Shown piece after piece: positions 5,206 through 11,460 of a stretch of 11,460 bases of DNA (the first letter of the stretch is position 1; each line of letters begins with the position of its first letter). Origin of the DNA: Chloroflexi bacterium RBG_16_56_11 (GTDB lineage: Bacteria > Chloroflexota > Dehalococcoidia > Dehalococcoidales > RBG-16-60-22); the NCBI GenBank assembly GCA_001796865.1, contig MGNQ01000056.1:4482-15941 (forward strand), written 5' to 3'. The notes beneath the pieces are model-generated. The model searched no databases and was not told the DNA's origin. It saw nothing but the letters and a program-made list of their open reading frames with translations. The position numbers and the translations under genes are program-made.

Positions 5206-6267
5206 ATGCAAAAAGTTGCCATTATTGGCACTACCAGCTGGGGAATAACGCTGGCCATGCTCCAGGCCGGTAAAGGCAACTCGGTCAGGCTGTGGGCGCG
5301 CACGGAACGCGAGGCCAGCCGCCTCAGAAAAAAAGGTCCGGATCCGGACCGCTTCCCGGATGTTAAGCTCCCTGAAACCGTAACCATCACCAGCAAGCTG
5401 GATGAAGCGATGCATGAGGTCAGCAGCGTCATCCTGCCCGTGCCGTCTTCATCGATGCGGCAGAACATATCTCAAATCTCCGGCCACGTTACGAAAACGA
5501 CTTTAATCATCAGCGCCGCTAAAGGCCTCGAGATTGGTAGCAATAAGCGTATGTCCCAGGTTATCGCCGAGGAGATAAACCCGCGATTTGCGGGGAATAT
5601 TTGCGTCCTCTCCGGTCCCAACCTGGCCCGGGAAATCTTGCGTAATCTCCCCGCTGCCGCCGTGGTTGCCTCCGAGGACAAGAACACCGCCAAAAAAGCG
5701 CAGCGTTTGCTCACCTGCCCCAGCTTCTGTGTCTTTACCAACTCCGATATTATCGGGGTCGAGCTGGGAGGGGCCCTTAAAAACATCATCGCCCTGGGGG
5801 CCGGCATCGCCGACGGGCTGGGTTACGGCGATAACGCCAAGGCCGCTTTCATGACGCGTGGCCTGACCGAGATAACCGCCCTGGGCATGGCCCTCGGTGC
5901 GAATCCTCTCACCTTTTCCGGACTGGCCGGGCTGGGTGATGTCATCACCACCTGCGCCAGCACCCTCAGCCGTAACCATTACGTCGGGACGGAGCTCGCC
6001 AGGGGCCGCCCGCTCGCGGAAATCCTGGACTCGATGACCGAGGTGGCCGAGGGGATTAACACCACGATGGTGGCACAGAACCTCGCCCAGCAGCTGGGAC
6101 TGGAAATGCCCATCACGGAGAAAATATATCAGGTGCTCTATGAGGATGCCGACCCGCGTCACGCCGCGGGCGAGCTGATGGGTGGTAATACCCGCCACGA
6201 GCTTTCCGGTCGTCGCTGGCGGTTGTTCTCCCTGTTCCGGCATCGCCGCCGGAATTCAGTCGGTTAG
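5206..6267 (+). CDS. gpsA: Glycerol-3-phosphate dehydrogenase [NAD(P)+]
   Basis: GpsA reduces dihydroxyacetone phosphate to sn-glycerol-3-phosphate for phospholipid synthesis, in the cytoplasm. The 353-residue protein has an N-terminal Rossmann fold, the catalytic-domain lysines in SAAKGLE (K106) and ELGGALKN (K192), SGPNLARE (136-143), a long signature through GAGIADGLGYGDNAK, and GLGDVITTCASTLSRN (242-257). The nucleotide-binding loop reads GTTSWG (8-13) instead of the usual GAGSWG, losing the second glycine of GxGxxG. The C-terminal 20 residues are strongly basic (FRHRRR) beyond the normal end. The SD is weak. It follows plsY by 39 nt and pairs with it metabolically. Its TAG stop overlaps the dnaJ stop on the other strand. 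Confidence 0.94.
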   Translation: MQKVAIIGTTSWGITLAMLQAGKGNSVRLWARTEREASRLRKKGPDPDRFPDVKLPETVTITSKLDEAMHEVSSVILPVPSSSMRQNISQISGHVTKTTLIISAAKGLEIGSNKRMSQVIAEEINPRFAGNICVLSGPNLAREILRNLPAAAVVASEDKNTAKKAQRLLTCPSFCVFTNSDIIGVELGGALKNIIALGAGIADGLGYGDNAKAAFMTRGLTEITALGMALGANPLTFSGLAGLGDVITTCASTLSRNHYVGTELARGRPLAEILDSMTEVAEGINTTMVAQNLAQQLGLEMPITEKIYQVLYEDADPRHAAGELMGGNTRHELSGRRWRLFSLFRHRRRNSVG

Positions 6268-7337
6268 CCCGCGGTCCCGCCGCCGCCCATGGTCTTCGCC
6301 AGCTCTTCGAACAGCTTACGCTGTTCCTTGCTCAGTGAAGCCGGAGTCACGACTCGTAATATTACTACCTGGTCGCCGCGCCCACCGCCGCGGAGATGGG
6401 CGATGCCTTTATCTTTCAACCGGAAAATCTTTCCCGCCTGGCTGCCGGCAGGAATTTTCAATTTGGCGTTCCCGTAGAGGGTCGGCACCTCTATCTCTGT
6501 CCCCAGGGCCGCCTGGGCGAAGTTAACCGGAAGCTCGTAGACGACGTTATCGTCCTCCCGGTTGAACAACTTGTGGGGGGCCACCGAGACAACGACGTAG
6601 AGATTGCCCGGCGGTCCGCCCCGTGAGCCGGCGTCCCCTTCCCCGGTGAGGCGGATTCCGTTGCCGTCATCAATCCCGGCCGGGATTTTTACCTGGATGC
6701 GCCGGTGGTGTTTCTGGTAGCCGGAACCTTTGCAGTCGCGGCAGGGCTCGGTAACCAGCACCCCTTCGCCGTGACATTGCGTGCATATCGCTGTGTTGAT
6801 GAACTGGCCGAAAAGGCTGCGTTGTACCCGCCGTATCTGGCCGGAGCCGTTGCAGGTGGGGCACCGGGCAGGTTGGCTTCCCGGGTTGGCGCGTGTCCCC
6901 CGGCAGGTCGGGCAGAGTTCCGTCCGGTTGATTTCTATCTCTTTTTCATAGCCCAGCGCCGCCTCCTCGAAACTAATTGAAATCGAGTAGCGGAGGTCGT
7001 TGCCGGGCCGGACCGCCTGCCGCTGTGATGTGCCCGTGCCGCCGAAGAAGGCCTCGAAAATGTCGCCGAAACCCCCGAATTCAAACCCGTCGAACCCCCG
7101 CCCGAATAGCCCGTCGCCTCCGCTATGCCCGTAGCGGTCGTAAGCGCCGCGCTTGTCGGCGTCCGAGAGTATTTCGTAGGCCTCGTTGATTTCCTTGAAC
7201 TTCTCCGAGGCGCCGTTATCGTGGTTGCGGTCCGGGTGGTACTGGAATGCCAGCTTGCGGAAGGCCTTCTTGATGTCCTCGCCGGAGGCGTCTCGCGGCA
7301 CGCCCAGCACCTCGTAGTAGTCGCGTTTTACGGCCAT
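6264..7337 (-). CDS. dnaJ: Chaperone protein DnaJ
   Basis: DnaJ (Hsp40) delivers unfolded proteins to DnaK and stimulates its ATPase. The 357-residue protein is a full type I DnaJ: J domain (about 5-70) with HPD at 34-36, a Gly/Phe-rich region (about 73-100), a zinc-binding domain with four CxxC repeats (142-145, 159-162, 185-188, 199-202), then the C-terminal substrate-binding domains. The first repeat reads CPTCRGTR, lacking the final glycine, a change seen in many bacteria. ATG at 7337 is chosen because MAVKRDYYEVLG is the standard beginning and AAGGGA lies about 8 nt upstream; an in-frame ATG at 7376 falls at or before the predicted RNA start. No dnaK or grpE is nearby and no CIRCE (HrcA) element was seen, so heat control, if any, is by other means. 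Confidence 0.97.
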   Translation of the reverse strand: MAVKRDYYEVLGVPRDASGEDIKKAFRKLAFQYHPDRNHDNGASEKFKEINEAYEILSDADKRGAYDRYGHSGGDGLFGRGFDGFEFGGFGDIFEAFFGGTGTSQRQAVRPGNDLRYSISISFEEAALGYEKEIEINRTELCPTCRGTRANPGSQPARCPTCNGSGQIRRVQRSLFGQFINTAICTQCHGEGVLVTEPCRDCKGSGYQKHHRRIQVKIPAGIDDGNGIRLTGEGDAGSRGGPPGNLYVVVSVAPHKLFNREDDNVVYELPVNFAQAALGTEIEVPTLYGNAKLKIPAGSQAGKIFRLKDKGIAHLRGGGRGDQVVILRVVTPASLSKEQRKLFEELAKTMGGGGTAG

Positions 7338-7380
7338 AGGTCGGTTCCCTTTTCCTGAAAATAAGCATACTTTCAACTTT

Positions 7381-7410
7381 ATGATACTAGCGGGGCCAAA
7401 GGCTTGTCAA
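7381..7410 (-). promoter_or_regulatory. dnaJ promoter
   Basis: On the minus strand, a perfect TTGACA (7410-7405) is followed after 18 nt by TATCAT (7386-7381, 5 of 6). The predicted start near 7374 gives a leader of about 37 nt to the ATG at 7337. Confidence 0.65.
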
Positions 7411-7480
7411 CAAAGCTAGCCATGAAATACCGGGACGATTCACCGTCGTGCCGGCAATGATAAACAATCGCTCACCGTTA

Positions 7481-7489
7481 TGGTACAAT
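7481..7489 (+). promoter_or_regulatory. Extended -10 promoter for holA
   Basis: TGG-TACAAT forms an extended -10 (TACAAT 5 of 6 at 7484-7489). No good -35 is seen at the usual distance. The predicted RNA start falls near 7496, leaving about 19 nt with AGGAGG (7503-7508) before the TTG start. It would serve holA, the ROK gene and galU. Confidence 0.5.
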
Positions 7490-7514
7490 ATGATGACCGG
7501 CCAGGAGGACAGTT

Positions 7515-8543
7515 TTGCTGCACGTGCTCGTTGGCAAGGACGATTTTTCTATCCGGCAGGCGCTGGAAGCGATTAAAAAAGGCATCGGGGACGCTACCGC
7601 CCTGATGACCAACACCACCGTCCTAGACGGGCGTCAGGCGACGCTCGAGCAAATACGCAACTCCGTTGACACTGTGCCGTTCCTGGCCGAAAAGCGCCTC
7701 GTCATCGTTGAAGGACTGCTGGAGCGCTTCGGACCTCCAGAGCGGACCGCCAGGAAAAAACCGCCCCGTGCGTCCGGTTCGCCTGACGAGCATCGGAAGA
7801 CTGTCGATGTCCTGAAAAACGTGCCTCCTTTTACGGAGCTCGTGATAATCGGGAGCGCCGTTAGGCCTGACAATCCCCTTCTCCGGGCCTTTTCGTCCGT
7901 GACCACCGTCAGGAACTTTCCTCTTTTGAAAGAGCCGTTGTTACGCCAGTGGATAGAACAGCGCGTGAAGGCCGCCGGCGGCAGTATTTCGCCACGGGCG
8001 GTGGCCCTGTTGGTCCGGTTCGTGGGGAACGACCTCTGGATAATGGCTGGAGAGCTCGATAAGCTGGTGACCTACGCCGCGGGACGCCCCATTGAAGAAA
8101 CGGACGTCCGGGAGGTGGTTAGCTACACGCAGGAGGCCAGCATTTTTTCCATGGTGGATGCTATCCTGGAGTTCCGGGCCGGTCAGGCCCTCGGGCTTTT
8201 ACAGCGATTGCTCAGAGAGGGGGTCGCGCCTGCCCATCTCCTCGCGATGATATCCCGCCAGGTAAGGATAATCGTTCAGGTGAAGGATATGAGGGCCAGG
8301 GGCAAGGCCCGCGGGGATATCCAGAAAAGCATGGGGCTCTCTTCGGATTTTCTGCTGCGTAAGGCCTGGGAGCAGGCGGACGGGTATTCCGCAGAGCGGT
8401 TGCACCGGTTGTACCACCGACTGCTGGAGGCCGACCTCTCCGTCAAGACCGGCACGCTTGACGGCGAGCTTGCCCTGAATATTCTGGTCGCCGAGCTGGG
8501 GCAGACGGGAACCGCTCCTGCTTCTAATCGCGTTAAAGTTTAA
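7515..8543 (+). CDS. holA: DNA polymerase III delta subunit
   Basis: HolA is the delta subunit of the clamp loader; it opens the beta sliding clamp during replication. The 342-residue length is usual. It begins LHVLVGKDDFSIRQAL, contains AEKRLVIVEGLLERFG of the first domain, the NPLLRAF and LRQWIEQRV segments of the AAA-like middle, GNDLWIMAGELDKL (about 173-186) as the domain II/III signature, and ends with the family pattern ADLSVKTGTLDGELALNILVAEL. As expected for delta, no intact Walker A is present. TTG at 7515-7517 is the start: AGGAGG lies 6 nt upstream and no ATG is near. There is a low-complexity KKPPRASGSPDEHRK insert near residues 80-95. It is the first gene of a holA-ROK-galU run; the next start is 12 nt after its stop. 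Confidence 0.93.
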   Translation: MLHVLVGKDDFSIRQALEAIKKGIGDATALMTNTTVLDGRQATLEQIRNSVDTVPFLAEKRLVIVEGLLERFGPPERTARKKPPRASGSPDEHRKTVDVLKNVPPFTELVIIGSAVRPDNPLLRAFSSVTTVRNFPLLKEPLLRQWIEQRVKAAGGSISPRAVALLVRFVGNDLWIMAGELDKLVTYAAGRPIEETDVREVVSYTQEASIFSMVDAILEFRAGQALGLLQRLLREGVAPAHLLAMISRQVRIIVQVKDMRARGKARGDIQKSMGLSSDFLLRKAWEQADGYSAERLHRLYHRLLEADLSVKTGTLDGELALNILVAELGQTGTAPASNRVKV

Positions 8544-8555
8544 CAAGGCCGACGG

Positions 8556-9556
8556 ATGAAAAAAGACGCCAGCTTGCCGGTGTTGGCCGTGGATATCGGC
8601 GGCACCAAGATGTTGCTCGCTCTTTTCGCTGCGTCCGGTAAGATGCTGGATAAATACGTTCGCCCCACGCTGGCGCCAGAAGGGGTCAACGCCGTCATCG
8701 GTCGACTGGCGGCGGCTATCGAAGAGTTTCTCAACCGTAATGATGTGTTACCTTCCCGGCTCGGCGGTATCGGTATCGCCTGCGCCGGCTGTATTGACAC
8801 GGGACGGGGGGTGGTTGTGACCCCATCACCTACATACCGGACTGGTTCGACGTGCCGCTAAAAACGATTCTCGAAGAGAAATTTAAGGTAAATACTTATA
8901 TCATCAATGACGCCAGCGCCGCCGCCCTCGGGGAGCACCGCCGCGGTTCGGGGCGGGGGGTAAATCACCTCGTTTTATTCACCGTGGGTACGGGCATCGG
9001 CGGCGGGATAATCGCGGATGGCAGGCTGTACCTGGGAGCGGTCGGCGCGGCCGGTGAGTTCGGCCACATGACCGTTGACGCCGATGGCCCGCGATGCGGC
9101 TGTGGGAATACCGGCTGCCTGGAGATGCTGGCCTCGGGGACGGCCGTCGCCAGGGACGCTATTAAGCGTATCGAAGAAGGAGAAAAATCTTCGCTCGTCT
9201 CGCTGAGCGGTAACGGCATCGACGGTATCACCGCCGAGCTCGTCGGTGAAGCCGCGCGCCGCGGCGATGCCCTGGCCAGCGAAGTCCTGGCGCGCGCGGC
9301 CTATTATCTCGGCATCGGCATGGTCAACGTGGTCAACATCTTCAACCCGGAGATGGTCGTCGTCGGCGGCGGTATGGCGGGCCTCGGCGACCTGCTTCTC
9401 GCGCCCGGGCGGCGCATGGTTGCGGAAAGGGCCTTCCCGGTGTCATCGCGGGCTGTTCGCATCGTTACCGCCGCTCTGGGCAACGAGGCAGGGGTCTACG
9501 GCGCCGCCGTTTTCACCCGGGAGCAGATTAAAGGAGGACAGGATGAGAGTACGTAA
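8556..9556 (+). pseudogene. ROK-family sugar kinase (glucokinase-like), interrupted by a frameshift
   Basis: ROK kinases phosphorylate glucose or other hexoses with ATP. Two reading frames cover one protein: 8556-8861 gives the N-terminal part with the phosphate motif AVDIGGTK and GIACAGCIDTGRGVVVTPSP; the frame ending at 9556 gives IPDWFDVPLKTILEEKF, the catalytic NDASAAALGE, TVGTGIGGGI, GEFGH with the zinc motif CGCGNTGCLE, and the C-terminal GNEAGVYGAA. The best join is near 8832-8834: adding one base after CCTAC would restore SPTIPDW, matching the family SPNLPxW, and a 333-residue protein. As written, translation stops at 8859-8861. A GTG at 8852 could restart but has no SD. No classic slippery heptamer is seen. 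All catalytic and zinc motifs are otherwise intact, so this is either a recent mutation or a sequencing/assembly indel. It overlaps galU by 14 nt. Confidence 0.85.
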
Positions 9557-10403
9557 GGCCGTGATTACCGCGGCGGGATACGGCACCAGGTTCCTGCCCG
9601 TCACCCGCTCTCAACCCAAGGAGATGCTGCCGCTGGTCAACAAGCCGTTAATCCAGTACGCCGTGGAAGAGGCTATCAACTCCGGCATCGAGCAGGTCAT
9701 CATGGTGACCGCCATGGGCAAGCGGGCCATCGAGGATTACTTCGACCGCTCGTTTGAGCTGGAGTATTTCCTGGAAAGGAAAGGGCAGGCGGTGTTGCTG
9801 AAGCAGATGCAGGAGCTCTCCGCCCTGGTGGACATCTGCTACGTCCGGCAGAAGGAGCAGCTTGGCCTCGGTAATGCTATCTTCACCGCCCGGGACATCG
9901 TCGGGAACGAGCCGTTTGCGGTCATCCTCCCCGACGATATTATCGACAGCGTCGTGCCCTGTTTGAAAAGCATGGTGAATGTTTACGAAAGATACGGGGC
10001 CGGCGTGCTGGCCGTGGAAAAGGTCAGCAGCGAGGATACCCGGAAATACGGCATTATCGAACCAGCGCGGGTTGGCCGGAGGGTGAACCGGATCTTGAGC
10101 CTGGTTGAGAAGCCGGAGCCCGCCCGGGCGCCGTCCCGGCTGGCCATCGTCGGCAGGTACGTCCTCAACCCTGAGATATTAGACGCCATCCGTGCCACCA
10201 AGCCCGGCAAAGGCGGCGAAATCCAGCTCACCGACGCCCTGGAAATCCTGCTGGACCGGCAGAAACTTTACGCTTTTACCCTTGAAGGGACCCGTTATGA
10301 CACCGGGACGCCGCTGGGATGGCTCAAGGCAAATATGGCGATGGGCTTAAAGAGCCAGGAATACGGACCGGAGCTGCGCAAATACCTGCAAAAGCTGCTT
10401 TAA
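9543..10403 (+). CDS. galU: UTP--glucose-1-phosphate uridylyltransferase
   Basis: GalU makes UDP-glucose from UTP and glucose-1-phosphate, feeding glycan and glycolipid synthesis. The 286-residue protein has the nucleotide-binding start KAVITAAGYGTRFLPVT (5-21) with PKEMLPLVNKP, the metal-binding LPDDIID (129-135), VEKPEPA, GRYVLNPEI and KGGEIQLTDAL, all standard for bacterial GalU. ATG at 9543 is set by AAAGGAGG 5 nt upstream; the frame is open further left but that part lies inside the ROK gene and does not resemble GalU. It overlaps the ROK end by 14 nt, suggesting translational coupling: glucose kinase then UDP-glucose synthesis would be a sensible pair, with phosphoglucomutase elsewhere. 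No convincing terminator follows. Confidence 0.96.
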   Translation: MRVRKAVITAAGYGTRFLPVTRSQPKEMLPLVNKPLIQYAVEEAINSGIEQVIMVTAMGKRAIEDYFDRSFELEYFLERKGQAVLLKQMQELSALVDICYVRQKEQLGLGNAIFTARDIVGNEPFAVILPDDIIDSVVPCLKSMVNVYERYGAGVLAVEKVSSEDTRKYGIIEPARVGRRVNRILSLVEKPEPARAPSRLAIVGRYVLNPEILDAIRATKPGKGGEIQLTDALEILLDRQKLYAFTLEGTRYDTGTPLGWLKANMAMGLKSQEYGPELRKYLQKLL

Positions 10404-10539
10404 AGAAAATGGAAGCTTGACGGTCGAATTCTAACGAAGTGCTTGTCTCCCCTTTCGCTGCTGGCTACTTGGCGAAGCCTTCTCATTGACAGCTAGTGCC
10501 TCTGGAACTTACAATCATGGTTAGTTATCCATTTTCTTT
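10402..10539. repeat. 12-bp inverted repeat across the galU-alaS gap
   Basis: AAAGAAAATGGA (10402-10413) and TCCATTTTCTTT (10528-10539) are perfect reverse complements separated by 114 nt. They start at the galU stop and end in the alaS leader, enclosing the alaS promoter. The arms are A/T-rich, so chance is possible. The rest of this gap shows only a weak 4-bp hairpin (GGCT/AGCC near 10472-10488) and no T-box antiterminator motif. Confidence 0.35.
10486..10515 (+). promoter_or_regulatory. alaS promoter
   Basis: A perfect TTGACA (10486-10491) and TACAAT (10510-10515, 5 of 6) are separated by 18 nt. The predicted RNA start near 10522 gives a leader of about 32 nt, too short for a T-box riboswitch. 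Confidence 0.65.
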
Positions 10540-10553
10540 TCCGGAGTTATCAC

Positions 10554-11460
10554 GTGAATAGTGACGAACTAAGAACGGCCTTTTTAGAATTTTTCGAGGA
10601 GAAAGGGCACAGGATCATACCCAGCTCCTCGCTGGTCCCGAAAGATGACCCGACCCTGCTGCTGACCACCGCCGGTATGGTACAGATTAAGCCCTATTTC
10701 CTTGGCGAGGCCGTGCCGCCGAGTAAAAGGCTGGCTTCATGCCAGAAATGCTTCCGGACGACCGACATAGAGTCGGTGGGCGACGCCACGCACCTGACTT
10801 TCTTCGAGATGCTCGGTAACTTCAGCGTCGGCGACTATTTTAAGAAAGAGGCCATCGCCTGGGCCTGGGAGTTCATCACCGGACGACTGAACTTGCCCCC
10901 GGAAAAACTCTGGGTAACCGTTTTTCTTGATGATGACGAGGCCCGCGGCTACTGGAGGGAGATTGGTGTCCCCGAGAGCAAGATAGTCAGGTGCGGCGAG
11001 GAGGACAACTTCTGGGGTCCGGCGGGCAGCTCCGGCCCGTGCGGACCTTGCAGCGAGATCCACTATGACTTCACCGGACAGCCCTGCTGCGCCGACTGCA
11101 AACCGAACTGCGCCTGCGGGCGTTTCGTGGAAATATGGAACCTGGTCTTCACCCAGTATAACCAGGATGAATCGGGCAACCGCACCCCGCTACCGCGGCC
11201 GAACATCGATACCGGCATGGGTCTCGACCGTACTGTCGCGGCGATAAACAACAAAGGGACGGTCTATGACACCGACCTTTTCGCCCCGTTGCTCAAGAAG
11301 CTCACCGACCTGACGCGAAAGAAGTACGGCGCTGATGTTGAAACCGACCGGGCCATGCGGGTGGTAGCCGAGCACGGGCGCGCCCTGGCCTTCCTCATCG
11401 CTGATGGCGTCATCCCCGGCAACGAGGGGCGGGGCTACGTCCTGCGCCGGTTGCTGCGGC
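10554..11460 (+). CDS. alaS: Alanyl-tRNA synthetase, N-terminal part
   Basis: AlaS attaches alanine to tRNA-Ala. The first 302 residues are present; the gene continues past the right edge, so the editing and C-terminal domains are not visible. Class II catalytic-core features in order: FFEEKGH (13-19), LLTTAGMVQIKPYF (36-49), CQKCFRTTDIESVG (63-76), HLTFFEMLGNFSVGDYF (80-96), GPCGPCSEIHYD (161-172), EIWNLVF (193-199), NIDTGMGLDR (217-226) and GNEGRGYVLRR near the edge. A small cysteine cluster (C178, C179, C182, C186, C188) precedes RFVEIWNLVF, in a region where related AlaS proteins often carry a cysteine-rich insert. The GTG start (10554-10556) is supported by GGAG 7-8 nt upstream and by NSDELRTAFLEFF as the expected beginning. 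Confidence 0.96.
   Translation, partial: MNSDELRTAFLEFFEEKGHRIIPSSSLVPKDDPTLLLTTAGMVQIKPYFLGEAVPPSKRLASCQKCFRTTDIESVGDATHLTFFEMLGNFSVGDYFKKEAIAWAWEFITGRLNLPPEKLWVTVFLDDDEARGYWREIGVPESKIVRCGEEDNFWGPAGSSGPCGPCSEIHYDFTGQPCCADCKPNCACGRFVEIWNLVFTQYNQDESGNRTPLPRPNIDTGMGLDRTVAAINNKGTVYDTDLFAPLLKKLTDLTRKKYGADVETDRAMRVVAEHGRALAFLIADGVIPGNEGRGYVLRRLLR

Noticed and set aside
5503..6243. Long 246-codon minus-strand frame
   Set aside because: Antisense shadow of gpsA produced by GC-rich codon use; no motif or SD.
7440..7478. Direct repeat TCACCGT twice, 32 bp apart, upstream of holA
   Set aside because: Only 7 bp; the spacing suits a three-turn operator but chance is likely.
7338..7514. CIRCE or other heat-shock operator upstream of dnaJ
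   Set aside because: No TTAGCACTC/GAGTGCTAA dyad or clear alternative was found.
8804..8820. Programmed -1 frameshift at the G6 run of the ROK gene
   Set aside because: The in-frame heptamer does not fit X XXY YYZ, and shifting there would lose the conserved VVVT segment.
9246..9542. 99-codon upstream extension of the galU frame
   Set aside because: It overlaps the ROK gene in another frame, does not resemble GalU, and the SD at AAAGGAGG fixes the start at 9543.
10472..10488. Possible terminator after galU
   Set aside because: Only a 4-bp stem with a 9-nt loop and no T-run.
10404..10553. T-box riboswitch before alaS
   Set aside because: The leader from the predicted start is only about 32 nt and no TGGNACCGCG-like antiterminator sequence is present.

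Overview
The window reads as chromosomal core DNA from a fairly GC-rich bacterium. The der-plsY-gpsA run, the clade-type variants in PlsY and GpsA, the PadR/HAAS pair and the overall protein flavour suggest Chloroflexota, probably class Dehalococcoidia. That placement is inferred from recalled protein character, not from a search. No mobile element, CRISPR array, tRNA or rRNA was seen. Starts are often non-ATG (TTG for the carbamoyltransferase and holA, GTG for padR and alaS, possibly ACG for degV), each with a Shine-Dalgarno (SD) sequence that fixes the choice.

Region 1-2035, minus strand: reading leftwards, there is a strong promoter (2035-2007), a previously unlisted 47-codon membrane-protein gene (1918-1775), then padR (1625-1284), a HAAS-domain polytopic membrane protein (1270-326), and the start of a DegV fatty-acid-binding protein that runs off the left edge. 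PadR, HAAS and DegV are tightly spaced and probably co-transcribed; padR has its own promoter overlapped by an inverted repeat, suggesting autoregulation.

Region 2145-6267, plus strand: a sigma-70-type promoter drives a carbamoyltransferase of the ornithine family, then der (ribosome-assembly GTPase), plsY (acyl-phosphate to G3P acyltransferase) and gpsA (G3P dehydrogenase). The last two are consecutive steps of phospholipid synthesis: GpsA makes glycerol-3-phosphate and PlsY acylates it. The carbamoyltransferase carries three substitutions at positions that are catalytic in ornithine carbamoyltransferase, the most unusual protein-level signal here.

Region 6264-7410, minus strand: dnaJ, convergent with gpsA so that the two stop codons overlap, with its own consensus promoter.

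Region 7481-11460, plus strand: holA (DNA polymerase III delta), a ROK-family sugar kinase gene broken by a one-base frameshift, galU (UDP-glucose synthesis, overlapping the ROK end by 14 nt), then a separate promoter and alaS (alanyl-tRNA synthetase), truncated by the right edge.

No wholly new multi-gene system is evident. The best leads are the altered carbamoyltransferase, the tiny membrane-protein gene with its strong regulated promoter, the frameshifted ROK gene, and the apparent ACG start of degV.
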